From Symbiodinium natans (lineage: Eukaryota; Sar; Dinophyceae; Suessiales; Symbiodiniaceae), in the NCBI GenBank assembly GCA_905221605.1, contig CAJNDS010000263.1, positions 120,139-184,138 of the forward strand: DNA of 64,000 nucleotides, read 5' to 3'. The notes beneath the pieces are model-generated. The model ran no database searches. It saw only the letters and a list, made by a program, of their open reading frames with translations, and had not been told where the DNA came from. This document shows, piece after piece, positions 50,844 to 61,263 of this stretch (positions are counted from its first letter, which is position 1; the number at the start of each line of letters is the position of its first letter). A program made the translations under genes and the position numbers.

Positions 50844-51284
50844 GTGCTCCAGCCTGTGTTCCAGCCACGAGCCCAGGTCGTGAGGCGGACATGCGAAACG
50901 CCATGCGATTTGCCCGGGAGCCTTAGCAGCAAGCTTAGATCAGTCTCACTGGGCTACTGGGCCACTGGGCCTTTGGAAGGTTGGGGACAAGGCTACTTGG
51001 CCTCTAGGCAAGAATGGGTTGTGGATAGATTGCCATTCCAAGTGCAGAGGCATGGGCTGAAGGGTTTGGGAGAGATGGCCGCTGGATATTGGATGTGCAC
51101 CGCAATACAGGAATGCAGCGTGTCGCAGATGGCAGAACATTCCATTCGCAGTTTCCCGGAGCGAGCCGCTCTAGTTGAAATAAATTTTGACCGCCCTTTC
51201 AGCTTGCTGCTTAGTGAGGCGTCTCATCAACACATCTTGGGCTGTACTCAAGCTTATCCGAGGAGAAGGGTATGGAGCACCTGA
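50844..51284 (+). CDS. Open frame, exon content unclear
   Basis: A 146-codon plus frame contains plausible parts such as FQPRAQVVRR and WVVDRLPFQVQRHG, but no clear splice sites or domain. It may contain one or two exons. Confidence 0.3.
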   Translation: MLQPVFQPRAQVVRRTCETPCDLPGSLSSKLRSVSLGYWATGPLEGWGQGYLASRQEWVVDRLPFQVQRHGLKGLGEMAAGYWMCTAIQECSVSQMAEHSIRSFPERAALVEINFDRPFSLLLSEASHQHILGCTQAYPRRRVWST

Positions 51285-51446
51285 GCGTCTACCACGAGGC
51301 ACCTCAATCCTAAACCCCAAGCCCAGGACTGGAATCGTGTTTCTTCAGGCCTCAGCGCATGCATTTCCCCTCAACGTGGACAGCCGAAGATCAAAATTTA
51401 GCTTCAAGCTCCCACTTCAGAACATGCACATACTGGCATTTTTCAG

Positions 51447-51584
51447 GCCAACTTCAAAAGCAGGGCAGACGGGACGTGTTGAACCCTGAGCCTACGAAGA
51501 AGCAGGTCCAGGCCATCCACGGCACCCTCTATGGCGAGGCACTCCTTGCCCGGCTAAGCGCTGCAGCTGTGGACCGCGGCCTGG
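51447..51584 (+). CDS. Exon: Lys/Gln then Leu/Ala-rich helix
   Basis: A TTTTTCAG acceptor ends at 51446 and a GTAGGG donor starts at 51585. The frame reads QLQKQGRRDVLNPEPTKKQV and then QAIHGTLYGEALLARLSAAA. Good composition and plausible junctions. Confidence 0.65.
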
Positions 51585-51589
51585 GTAGG

Positions 51590-52685
51590 GGGAGAATGGT
51601 GCTCATAGTGCAGCGCAGGTTGTTCTTGAATTCAAAGCAGTTAAGGGGAGCCCTGTGACAACAAGGTCATTGAGCAGTTGCCTTGCCTTAAAGCATTCGG
51701 GATGTTATGCCACAGAGGCTGTCAATCCCCCTGCTATGTGACAAGGCAGTGCCCGCAATAGTTTGTATGAGGGTCATAAGTTCAGCTATTGAAAGTATCG
51801 AGAGTCTTTAGAGTTTGATGGGTCTGTGGCGGTCTGTGTGAACAGATGACCTCCTGCTTCCGGCTCGGCCGGTCAAAGCATTCTGCAGTACATGTTAGCC
51901 CCGATAGTCCTCGAATCCCCAGTTCAGTTCCAGCACCACCCAAAGACCCCAAGACAGGTTGCCTCCATTGGCCATGCCATGCAACACACTCCTGCAAGAT
52001 CCCGCAAGGATGCAGACCTCACAGGCCTGGCAGCTGTACATCGCACGGCCTTGGCTCACGGCCTCTAGGCTGGCAAAAATGCGGCATAGGAGGGCAGATG
52101 AACAGGGCGGAAATTCCCACAATGCGCGAGCCTTGGGACTGAGGCATGACAGAGGTGGCCAGGTCCTGCTCTCAGCAGCCCCATCTTTTTGTGTGGGGGT
52201 TTTTTTGGGGGGGTGTTGAGTGAGACAGGTTTTGAGTGGAGGTATGGATGATGGGGATAAAGTTGCATAGATGGGGGCTTAGCGTGGCAGCATGGAATCA
52301 GCACGCACCCATTTTGGAGCCGAAATCCATCACCGCCGTGCCTTGCAGGCAGGTGATGGAAGCGGCAGAGGTGGGACCCACATGCATGCCTCAGCTGGGC
52401 GACTTAAGCTCCGTCCAGGGTTAGTGTGCAGCTGACCAAGACAGTAGCCGAGCAGTTGACGGCTCTGGGGAGGCAGAACTTGGCCGCGCCGCCGGGCTTG
52501 GCGGAGACGAGGCTGTGGCTGCCACCGCCGCGCTGCAAAGTGCCGCGAAGGCTGCTTGAAGTTCTGAGGGTCTTGCGTTCAAAGGAGCATACCATCCCCT
52601 GTTCACCCTCAAGCCTTGCATAAGCCCCGCCTCTTCATGGCAGGTGACAAAGCAACATAAATCCATGTAATGCTTCGAAAGCCCC
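51590..52685 (+). other. Low-confidence stretch
   Basis: Possible plus frames lie at 52300-52421 (LEPKSITAVPCRQVMEAAEV) and 52430-52560. Around 52.5 kb all frames are GC-rich and open on both strands, so none is called. Confidence 0.3.
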
Positions 52686-52689
52686 CCCT

Positions 52690-52827
52690 CCTCACCGAAG
52701 GCATGCGGATGGAACGCGATCGAAGAGCTTGCGGCAACCCAGATGCTGCGGTTGACAATGGAGCTTGCGCTGCAGAGGTCGCAGGCGGGAAGCCAGGAAC
52801 CGTTCGGAGACTTCCGGGGTGCTTACT
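52690..52827 (+). CDS. Exon: helical segment before a canonical intron
   Basis: The frame reads NAIEELAATQMLRLTMELAL and then QRSQAGSQEPFGDFRGAY, ending at a GTAAGT consensus donor at 52828. It joins in phase to the exon at 52936. The start is approximate. Confidence 0.7.
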
Positions 52828-52935
52828 GTAAGTCTTCATGACTCTTTTCGCAAGTCAGCTGAGAGGGCTTTCAAACAGTGCTCCGACGCAACAGCACCCG
52901 GCTAAGAGACGAGAAGCTTTTTTCCGACTTACAGC

Positions 52936-53029
52936 GCCCGAGCGCGTCAACAGAGGCGCCTGGGCCAAAAAGCATCACAAAGAAACGCGTGGAACGCACG
53001 ACAAGCGCCTGAAAGCATTTGAGGCAGTC
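52936..53029 (+). CDS. Exon: basic segment after a canonical intron
   Basis: TTTTTTCCGACTTACAG ends at 52935, an excellent pyrimidine tract and acceptor. The codon split over the junction gives Ser, then PERVNRGAWAKKHHKETRGT and HDKRLKAFEAV with a stop at 53030. The intron is 108 bp, GT-AG. The stop may be terminal, or a donor may precede it. Confidence 0.7.
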
Positions 53030-53050
53030 TAGGCCGTCTTCAGTCTCGGC

Positions 53051-53229
53051 ACCACCTAAGGGCCTAAGGGTGCCGGGGATCTCAAAAAAAGGACGGCCAA
53101 GGCCTGACGCCCCGAATGTGGCGCACACCAAGCATACCTTGCCGTTCCAAAGCGTGCGCTTTGGCATACGCACGATGCGCTCGCATTTACAAACTTGCCC
53201 CAATCCGGGGCACGCATACCGTGTGTGTA
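53051..53229 (+). CDS. Exon candidate: basic, Cys/His-containing
   Basis: After a CTTCAG ending at 53050 the frame reads SAPPKGLRVPGISKKGRPRP, DAPNVAHTKHTLPFQSVRFG, then IRTMRSHLQTCPNPGHAYR. It is basic and could bind nucleic acid, but the Cys/His spacing does not form a recognised zinc finger. Confidence 0.5.
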
Positions 53230-53422
53230 GTGTACCTGCTTGCCGCAGGAAAGAAAGAAGCAAGCAGATGCGAATGAGAGAGAGAGAGAGGACCAAACAA
53301 ACTTCTAGAAGAAGAAGAGCCAAACAACAAAGAAACAGAAAGGCAAGCAAACAGCCAAGCATCCTTCACCGAGTTGTTTGCGTGTAGCCCCCTGGTTATT
53401 GACGTTAGCAAGCCTGACCAAG

Positions 53423-53534
53423 ATGTTCCTGAAAAAGAAGGTCTCCGATGATCTGGCCACGATGCGAGCCGTGGAGCTACGTGCGCGCAAGGAGCTTGGC
53501 AGGGATCAAAGCGACGAAGCCGTTTGCATAAAAT
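53423..53534 (+). CDS. Exon: charged helix
   Basis: After CCAAG the frame reads MFLKKKVSDDLATMRAVELR and then ARKELGRDQSDEAVCIK, ending at a GTATGT donor at 53535. It is a coiled-coil-like charged helix with a consensus donor. Confidence 0.65.
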
Positions 53535-53805
53535 GTATGTTGACTTCGGACAGTCTAGACCTGGGCTGGAAGATGTCAGGACCAGAATCTGTTCAGTTTG
53601 GGTTCGTGCGACCTGGAAACCCCAGGACAAGTCATGTGGCGCCCTGCTTAGCTTGACCCTATTCTCGGGCATGAAGTCAGGGGCCTTTCTCGCCTTCATC
53701 ATGACCAGCTCTCATGTTATGAGCTTCAAGACCAGAGACACCCCAAAAGGCTCCGTTCAACCCCCCTAAGCTTGCTTTCAACGAGACGTAGAAGCCCAGG
53801 AGCAG

Positions 53806-53860
53806 ATGGGCGACCTGGCGGAGCGGGCTGCCAGGCCCTGGGGAGTCGGCGGAAGTTCCG
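53806..53860 (+). CDS. Exon candidate
   Basis: The frame reads MGDLAERAARPWGVGGS after GAGCAG. It is plausible but short. Confidence 0.35.
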
Positions 53861-54176
53861 TGCTCGGGGTCTTGTCGTCGGTTCCGGGCATTAAAAGGGT
53901 GGGGAACCATGGGAACCCAGAAAGTCTGGTGCCGGCTCGCATCATCCATAGATGTCCGTCGCAAGTTCTCTGGACTTGCATCGCCAACAGTGAATGTGCT
54001 TCTTGTGTGCTCTTTCCGGTTGGCAGCAAGAACGCCCGCAATGAGGGTAGCTCAAAATGCTAAACGCAGTCCTTCTCCAGAATCCACTTGCAAGTCCCAT
54101 GCCCTCTAGCAGCCGACTGACTACTGCAACAGGTCGTCAGGTGTGCCTTCAGCATCAAAGGCCCGTAACCCTACAG

Positions 54177-54351
54177 GCCCTTTATTCACGAGACCTTCGG
54201 CTCATGCTCCAGGATTGTCAATGAAGCCGCCCACCGCATGGGCGCCCGCATGGGCCTTCCTGCAGAATGGGACGTTGTGGAGCGCATGGCGGGGACGGAC
54301 GCTGCACTGCTGAAGAAGGCCTCCCCAACCTGCTCAACTTTTGAACAGGAT
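54177..54351 (+). CDS. Exon: coherent 58-codon segment
   Basis: After an ACAG acceptor ending at 54176 the frame reads FIHETFGSCSRIVNEAAHRM, GARMGLPAEWDVVERMAGTD, then AALLKKASP, with a stop at 54352. It is strongly protein-like and has no upstream ATG. The donor lies near the end. Confidence 0.7.
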
Positions 54352-54648
54352 TGAGAAAAACCTAGTAAGCCGTGAGCCCAGTTTCAAAAAGCTGCCCTAC
54401 CGCCTCAAAGCATAAACAGAATGCCTATAGTACGAACACCTAACTCCCACTCCCACTCAAAACTCCAAGCTGTGACTCTGCATAGCCTCTGGCTGACAGC
54501 CTCAAGGCAGAGCGACAGAAAAAGAACGAGTTCAACCTTCTCAAACCCTGAACTTTCAATACCCCCCTTTTGTATCTGCCAAACCGTTAGCTCACAGAAA
54601 ATATAAACGTCAAAGCCTGCAGAGAGCCATCCTCACCAATCTTTTCAG

Positions 54649-54816
54649 GATGAGGAGACCGCCTCGGAGTTGCTGAAGAGAGTTCAGGACCTTGCCCTCC
54701 GGCTCCTGAGGGCTTCGGGCTTCAGTGCAAAGGCTGCAACGGTGCAAGGTGGCAAAGAAGCTGCGCCGGCCACACAGAACACTGACTCCCTGAACTGCAA
54801 CTGCCGCACACGATAA
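54649..54816 (+). CDS. Terminal exon of the second gene region
   Basis: A CTTTTCAG acceptor ends at 54648. The frame reads DEETASELLKRVQDLALRLL, RASGFSAKAATVQGGKEAAP, then ATQNTDSLNCNCRTR, and stops at 54814-54816. An amphipathic helix is followed by a polar tail. Repeat sequence starts about 230 bp later, consistent with a gene end. Confidence 0.7.
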   Translation, partial: DEETASELLKRVQDLALRLLRASGFSAKAATVQGGKEAAPATQNTDSLNCNCRTR

Positions 54817-54819
54817 TTT

Positions 54820-55050
54820 CAAACAGACTTAACTGAGCTTGCTTCACTAGAAACGAGACCCCATCCAAGGTGAACGCCACTTTCTGGGGCTGGGGCGGAC
54901 ATGGTGCGAGGACTCGCGGCGCGTCCGCTCTGTTTACTTCTGGGGTCGATCGCTTTACAGGGCTTTAGTCTGGAAGCTACAGAGGCTACAAGCCTTGGAG
55001 TGGATGAGTGGTGCTTGCTTCTAGTTTGGAGGCCTCCCACCTCTGGAAAC
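54820..55050 (+). other. Gene-to-repeat transition, no gene seen
   Basis: A 3' flank with no convincing exon. Confidence 0.35.
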
Positions 55051-55097
55051 CATATATATATATATATGAGCCCGCAACCTTTAGGGTCTATTTTGTC
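55051..55097 (+). repeat. AT-linked boundary element, copy 3
   Basis: An (AT)n tract (55052-55067) is followed by GAGCCCGCAACCTTTAGGGT and CTATTTT. It matches copy 1 at about 23 of 31 positions by eye. As with the other copies, the AT tract faces the genes and the core faces the repeat block. Confidence 0.65.
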
Positions 55098-55224
55098 TTG
55101 TGCCTTGCTTTACTACTTAAAAGACCTAGTCTAAATACAAATATAAATAAAATTACATCTGTAATGGTATGCACCTACGACTTCCAAGCTTATGTCATAT
55201 CAGTTTTATGTTCGCATAAAGTTT

Positions 55225-55500
55225 TTGCGTGGGCTGGTTGCTTGTGCTTTTGGATTGTCATGCACTTGCGAGGACAATCTGTTCGCACGAACGAATCCCT
55301 ACAGTTGAACTGTCAAAATTGCTTGTGTGTGCTTGTTTTGTGTCATTGTCAGCATTGACATTTTTGTGGGCTGGTTGCTTCGTGCGCTTGCAAGTACAAT
55401 CTGTTCGCAGAAACTACTCCCTACACTTGAACTGTCAAACTTCTGTTTGTGTGCGTCTGTTTTGTGATCAATGTTCCCATTGATGTTTTTGTCCATACGT
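55225..55500. repeat. Two-and-a-bit copies of a 125-137-bp repeat
   Basis: GGGCTGGTTGCTT, GTACAATCTGTTCGCA-like and GAACTGTCAAA words recur in order, with starts at 55231 and 55368, and a third partial copy from about 55478. Confidence 0.75.
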
Positions 55501-56150
55501 TCTACTGTCAAGCGTGGGTTGGCTTCCGAGTAAGCTTCGCTTTGTCTGTGGGCGTTCGAGTCAACTTCGCTTTGTGTGTGTGGGTACAATTGCGAATGAT
55601 GTTTGCGTTGTTATAGAAATCACACATCCAACCCATTCATGCATTTAGCAGCAGCAATATGATCAACCCTCCGCACCTGTGTTGTACAACTTAAATGTAA
55701 TGATTGATTACTTTCTACAGCTTTAATTGTTCCATCTGCTGCTTGTTTACGTATTAGTGTTTGTGAGCTGCATCATGTTGGCGCGATGGCAATGTTATGA
55801 CTATTGGTATTCACAGTATTGGAAGCACTACTAAAAAACATCATGAGCATATTACCAGTATTACAACATTAAACGAATTAGCAATATGACTAATGTGAGT
55901 AATATTGGCAATGTTGGCAACATTGGTACTCGTCCTGGCGCGAGAAACATTCGTGGTTCTGTTAATATAACCAAAAAACATGATGTGTTGTTTGGAACCT
56001 TCGAAATCGAGTATTACTGATGTTCTGAATATGTTTAACCTATCCAATCCCCCCCCTCCCAATTTGACAATTTTTGACTAAACTATCACCAAATAAAATT
56101 GCAGTACATTGGCAAGAATGCTCACAGCAACATCGAACCCTTAAACCTGT
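55500..56150. other. AT-rich stretch without a gene
   Basis: A cryptic repeat of AATATTGGCAATGTTGGCAA type lies at 55855-55930. There is no coding frame. Confidence 0.5.
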
Positions 56151-56181
56151 AAACTAATCAGCAGGTTTCCTTTTTGCGCGG

Positions 56182-57175
56182 TCAAAGAGCAAAGTCAGAT
56201 ACGCTTTCGCAATCTTTCCTACGTTCCTCAACTTGTTCTCTCGTCGCTCTCTTTGAGAATGGCTTTTGGCAAGTCGCAAAGAAGTCCCGTAGACGAGCGT
56301 TTCGGAAACGTGCAAAAGTGTACTGGCGACACTCGCATACCAAATGAGCTGTCTGGAACAATGTAATGGACCCACCGAAAATCTCCCGAAAATATCCACT
56401 GCCGTTGAGTTTTTTCCGGAGGTTCCTAAGTGCGTCTTCACCAAGAGGATCCCCGTCGAAACGAGCACCATTTCCAAAACCAGGTGGGATGTCGACCAAA
56501 ACCCTCGCCCACCACTTCCACTGCATCTGACAGAATTTGCAAGCGAGCAAACGCTCCCGCACTGGTGCGTTCACGGAGCATATTGTCAGACAGCTTGCGC
56601 TTGTAGCAGAGACGTGGCAATTCTCTCCAGTTGCGAAATTCTCTGATGAAGCGGCTGTGTTTTTTCTGCTTGTTGGTGCAGTTGTACCCATAGACATGGT
56701 AAACCATTGCGTCGTTGGGCACTGGCTCACGAGGAAGATGAGCACCAGCATGCGAAGCATAGCGCTTGCTCGTCAAACATATTATGTGGGCTTTGAACGA
56801 TTCTCGCAACAACTTTTGAATGCTGGCAGGTACCGATTTCTTGACAGAGCCGCAGCGTTGAACAATCAGCCGAAGCATGAGGTTGTCGGCTTTTTTTCGC
56901 GTTACCCCACTTCTTTGCTCCAATCTGATATCTGGGCTTTTGAAGTTTCCGGACAATATGCCACAATATAACAAATCTAGACCCGAACATCGTCTCATCA
57001 GGCGTTTTACCAATGTCCGCTTGCTGACTTTTTGATGGCGGCACGTTTGCACTTCGCGCCTGATTTTGGCGTAAGAGCATAGGAGTTTTGCGTAGGTCTT
57101 GACACATGCCATGGCAGCCAGGAGACTAACCAAAACAACAAAACTGTGTTGTTGAAGACTACAGTTGCTTATCAA
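56182..57175 (-). pseudogene. Minus-strand ORF pair of unknown origin, apparently frameshifted
   Basis: On the minus strand a 245-codon frame (57175 to 56438) is followed by another frame open to 56182. The first reads RREVQTCRHQKVSKRTLVKR, GVTRKKADNLMLRLIVQRCG and later NWRELPRLCYKRKLSDNMLR; the second ends NLRKKLNGSGYFREIFGGSI and QVEERRKDCESVSDFAL. It is basic, unlike the genic exons, and lies inside a repeat block, which suggests a decayed mobile-element gene. No transposase or reverse-transcriptase motif is recognised. It could also be an intact gene whose frame change is an intron or an assembly error. Confidence 0.35.
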
Positions 57176-57179
57176 TTCG

Positions 57180-57435
57180 CCGCTCTCTTAGAAAATGATA
57201 GATGACATTGCACGTCGGAAAAGTAATAACTAGCGAACGCAAAAGGTTTTGCTTTGAAACGATACCATGGTCGTGTCACTGCGAAGTAGTAGACGCCCGA
57301 GCTATGTCAAAAAGGAGCCCTGTGGCAGCAGACTGGGGATGGTCATGCGATTCACAACACCTTGCCCTTCAGCATGTAACGAAACACGTGAGCTACACAG
57401 ACCAGAAGGCTGCTTTTTCATATATGCTATAAATA
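57180..57435. other. No feature recognised
   Basis: Short open frame on the plus strand (57202-57432) without coding character. Confidence 0.4.
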
Positions 57436-57439
57436 CTTT

Positions 57440-57595
57440 CTAGGCTGTATATATTACAAACTTTAAGCAATGCTGCATACGATACGCTATACAATACTGC
57501 AGTCTATACTGTACACTATAGTATAGACAAGACTATAGTGTACTGTATAGTGTATACACATATATATGTATATATGTATATATACGATTCTTAAG
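57440..57595. repeat. CTATAG-rich element, copy 1
   Basis: It has CTGCATACGATACGCTATAC, then CACTATAGTATAGACAAGAC and AGTGTATACAC words, ending in a TATATGTA run. The same word order recurs at 60460-60700. Confidence 0.65.
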
Positions 57596-58500
57596 AAGTC
57601 TTAAGACTGCAAATTGAAGATTGAAGATTCCTGGCATACTCCTGCCCACGAATCTTCCATTCTTACTTTTCCTTTCCCAGAAATCTTAAGAAATCTTAAG
57701 AAGGCTTAAGACTTAAGACTGAAATTGAAGATTGAAGATTGCTGGGATAGTCCTGCCCAGGAATCTTCCATTCTTACTTTTCCTTTCCCAGAAAATCTTA
57801 AGAAGTCTTAAGAAGCCTTAAGAACTCTTCAGGCTTAAGACTGAAAATTGGAGATGGAATTCAAGATTTCCGGGATACTCTTGCCCAGGAATCTTCAGTT
57901 TTACTCTTAGATGCAGAAAGCTTCAAGGTCTTAAGTTTTAAGAATTCTTAAGACTTCTGAAGAATTCTGGTAAGTAAACAGTGAGAATTGAAGATTCCTG
58001 GATATGAGTCTCCCAAGAATCTTCAATCTTCAATCTTAAATTTCCGGTCTAAGTCTTAAGAATTCTTAAGAATTCTTAAGAAGTCTGGGAAGAAAGTACT
58101 GAGAATTGCAGATTCCTGGGTAGGAGCCTTCCAGGAATCTTCAATCTTCAATTTTCGGTCTTACGCCTTAAGAACTCTTAAGCCTTCTTCAGACTTCTTA
58201 AGACTTCTTAGGACTTCTTGAGAATTCTGGGAAATAGACACTCCGAATTGAAGATTCCTGGATATGAGTCTCCCAGAAATCCTCAATCTTCAATCTTCAA
58301 TCTTCAATGTTTCAGTCTTAAATTCTTAAAAACTCTTAAGACTCAAAAACTCAAGAATTCTCGGAAGTAAACGCTGAGAATTGAAGATGCCTGGATAAGA
58401 GACTCCCAAACACCTTGAATCTTCCATTTTCATGCTGAAGTCTTAAGAATTCTGAAGAATTCGTGTACGAATTCTTAAGAATTTTGGGAAACAAAAATTC
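57590..58500. repeat. Degenerate tandem array of hairpin units (about 110-145 bp)
   Basis: About seven units each contain ATTGAAGATTCCTGG, a short spacer, then CCAGGAATCTTCAAT-like sequence (inverted repeat) plus CTTAAGAATTCTTAAG palindromes. Unit starts are near 57614, 57727, 57852, 57977, 58104, 58247 and 58379. Confidence 0.85.
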
Positions 58501-58539
58501 TTGAGAATTCCCCCCCTCAAGATACGCGTCCGAATGCTT

Positions 58540-59110
58540 GTAGTCTTAAGTCCCTTAACCTTTAAACCCTATGGGGTTAGGTTTTTTTTAAAGTTCAGGC
58601 TTTAAGATTTAGGCATTGTAACCTAAGCCCATACAGTTTAAACCTTAAGGGTTTAAGGTTTAGGCATTTGTTATATGTATGAGTTGGTAATCCGCGTATC
58701 AATCTTCTATGTATGAGTTGGCAATTTGGGTATTCAATCTTGATTGGAAAGAGTTTTTGTCACACAACATGTTGTTTATCAGCATCAAGTTTGCTTACAT
58801 TGTTTATAAGCATCAAGTTTGCTTATAAACGGGGGGTTGGGGGGGGGCGGGTTCTCCAACACAGCGCCAGGACCCCTGAACACCCTCGACCCACCCGACC
58901 CCCTCGCCCTTCCTGCCCTACCTTCCCCCCGCTCCGCTGAGCTCCATGTTATTGTTTGCAGGCCTATTCTCTTATACCCTATCGGTCAAGGGGTTAGGGT
59001 TTTAAAGAGAGCCCCGAGACCCTGTATGATTAAGCCTTAACCTTTAAGCCCTACCGGGTTAAGGTTGACAGGTTTAGGGTTTAGGATGTAGGCATTTAAA
59101 GCTAAGCCGG
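58540..59110. repeat. Interstitial telomere-like words
   Basis: Many TTTAGGG/CCCTAAA derivatives, often as inverted pairs around ACCCTATAGGGT-like centres (58565-58660 and 58975-59100). A G-rich and then C-rich stretch lies at 58830-58930. Confidence 0.6.
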
Positions 59111-59439
59111 GCAATTCAAACTAAACCCAACCTGCAAATAGTATCGAGTTCATGTCTAAGGGGTGAATTAAGAAAAAGAAAAGTACACTACAATGAAGTT
59201 AGAGGCTCGTTAAATAAAGTAAAATAGGTGCGTTTGGAAGTACCAATAAACGATGTCCTTTTGCATAATATGAAAAGACTGGATTCACTAATGGAATTTT
59301 TGTACGGGCTTAAAAGAGCCATTGATTGTGAAGGTAAGTCCTCCATGAATCTTCTGCCTGTGTCTTGATTAACGCTGAAGGTATACATGCCCAGACCTTG
59401 GGTTTCTGAACCATTGAACCCTATCAAGTTTGCAGGTTT

Positions 59440-59770
59440 AGCTACCTACACGATAACACCTTATAACCCTATGGGGTTTGAGGCTTAAATCCCTAGACCT
59501 TAAAATCCATAAGACTATGCCTTGTGTGTAAGAACCTTAACCCTGAACCGTTCAGGGTCAGAACCCTAAAACCCTATAGGGCTCTCAAAGGTTCAAAGGT
59601 TTTCACCCTAAAACGCGCTGAAGGTATACATGCCCAGACCTTAGGTTTTTGAGCCATTGAACCCTCTAGGACTCTAGGCTTTAAAGTTTAGGGTCGTATA
59701 GAACCTTAAAGCCCTCAGGGCTTGAGGCTTAAATCCTTAAACCTCAAATCCCGTGGGGTTATGCCTATGT
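59440..59770. repeat. Interstitial telomere-like words, second cluster
   Basis: AACCCTATGGGG, CCTTAAACCC and GGGTTTAGG-type words recur. A GAAGGTATACATGCCCAGAC word occurs twice (about 59377 and 59619), showing a local duplication. Confidence 0.6.
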
Positions 59771-59849
59771 TTGTGGGTCTGGCGTCTCGGGGACGGGAAA
59801 TACTGTGAGCAAATGTCCTTCCACTATGAAGGACAAAATCTGACTGGAT

Positions 59850-60225
59850 TCTGACAAAGCCGTGGCGCGTAGATCCAGGCCTGGATCTACGCGGTGCTGT
59901 TTTCTTACCAAAAACCGTGGCGCGTAGATCCAGGCAGGTTTTATCCGTCACATTTTGTAAGAAACCACAATGGACAAAATCTGCCTGGATCTACGCGGTA
60001 CTGTTTTCTTTGAAAAAGCCGTGGCGCGTAGATCCAGGCAGGCTTTTGCCGTCACATTCTTAGAGAAGCCACGATGGACCAAATCTGCCTGGATCTACGC
60101 GGTGCTGTTTTCTTTCCAAAAAACTGTTGCGCGTAGATCCAGGCAGGCTTTATCCGTCACAATTCGCCTGGATCTACGCGGTACTGTTTTCTCTGACAAA
60201 GCCGTGGAGTGTAGATCTAGGCTGT
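59850..60225. repeat. About 105-bp tandem array with GGATCTACGCG/CGCGTAGATCC inverted arms
   Basis: Forward arms (CTGGATCTACGCGG) are near 59881, 59985, 60089 and 60168, and reverse arms (GCGCGTAGATCCAGGC) near 59865, 59920, 60024 and 60129. At 59866-59893 two arms meet as a perfect 28-bp palindrome. The spacer TACTGTTTTCTTT is conserved. Confidence 0.9.
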
Positions 60226-60459
60226 CCGTCTTTTGATTGCTTTAAACCCCTTGAAACAAACATTGGTTCTTCAAACACTCATTGGTTTCATATGTGTTTG
60301 CTTGTTGGCTTCATGATGTTCGGCTCATTAATATGTGGCAGGGGCCACAGGGTTCTCTACACCAGGGTATTCCATAATTAAAATGACTGCTTCTTCGAAC
60401 ACTCAGTGATGTCAGACGTGTTTGCTTAGTGACTTTATGGTGTTCGGCTAAAAGCTTTC

Positions 60460-60700
60460 CAGACTATATATACTTCAAACTTTAATCTTGAGACTATGTA
60501 CTGCCATATACCAGACTTTATGCTGCATACGATGCTATATACAACACTACATTCTATATTGGGCACTATAGTAAAGACAATACTAGAGTGTAGGCTATAT
60601 AGTGTTTACAATAATATAATGTACGATATACTATACTATACATGTTTCGATCTTGTCTGTACTGGATTCTATACTATATACTAGTATATACTCTATACTC
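60460..60700. repeat. CTATAG-rich element, copy 2
   Basis: It shares CTGCATACGATGCTATATAC and CACTATAGTAAAGACAATAC word order with 57440-57560, with substitutions. Confidence 0.6.
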
Positions 60701-60799
60701 TCCTATATTAGTAAACACCATAGTACATATACTACACTCATCTACATGTGTAGAAATGCAGGTGCAGCATAGAGGAGTCGCAAGCGTCTGAGGCACCTA

Positions 60800-60849
60800 T
60801 ACCACCACCACCACCACAACCACCACCACCGCCACCACCACCACCACCA
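60800..60849. repeat. CCA microsatellite
   Basis: About 16 CCA/CCG/ACA triplets in a row. Confidence 0.95.
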
Positions 60850-60954
60850 TTAATTCTTCCACAAGGAAGGAGCCAGTCCCCCCCCCACCCGCCTTGCAGG
60901 ATTTAAGTTATTCAAATAATGCATATATTTAGAAAACCCAATTAAAATATTTTC

Positions 60955-61230
60955 AAGGAAGAGGGGCGGTCGGATCGCACCAACCAAACTCTGACGCAGA
61001 GCCCTGGTCAAAATCTGGCGCGATCCGACACCCCTTCTGCAGTCACAGCAAAAGCAGGAAAGAGGGGCGGTCCGATCGCACCAAATGTTGACACAGAGCT
61101 GCTGGTCAAAATTTGGTGCGATACGACCGCCCTTTCTTTCTGCAAGCAAAAGAAGCGAAGCGGGGCGGTCGGATCGCACCAAATTTTGACGCAGAGCCCC
61201 TGGTCAACATCTGGTGCGACCCCACCGCTC
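60955..61230. repeat. About 100-bp array of hairpin units
   Basis: Three units start GGGGCGGTCGGATCGCACCA (60963, 61064, 61162) and each ends with the inverse arm TGGTGCGATACGACCGCCC or a variant. Periods are 101 and 98 bp. Confidence 0.85.
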
Positions 61231-61263
61231 CCTTCTGCAGCCCAAGCAAATTTCAGGAAAGCA

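Noticed and set aside
50186-50904. Minus-strand ORFs with long poly-Pro
   Set aside because: They are translations of the 27-base G-run and the complement of the QQEP repeat.
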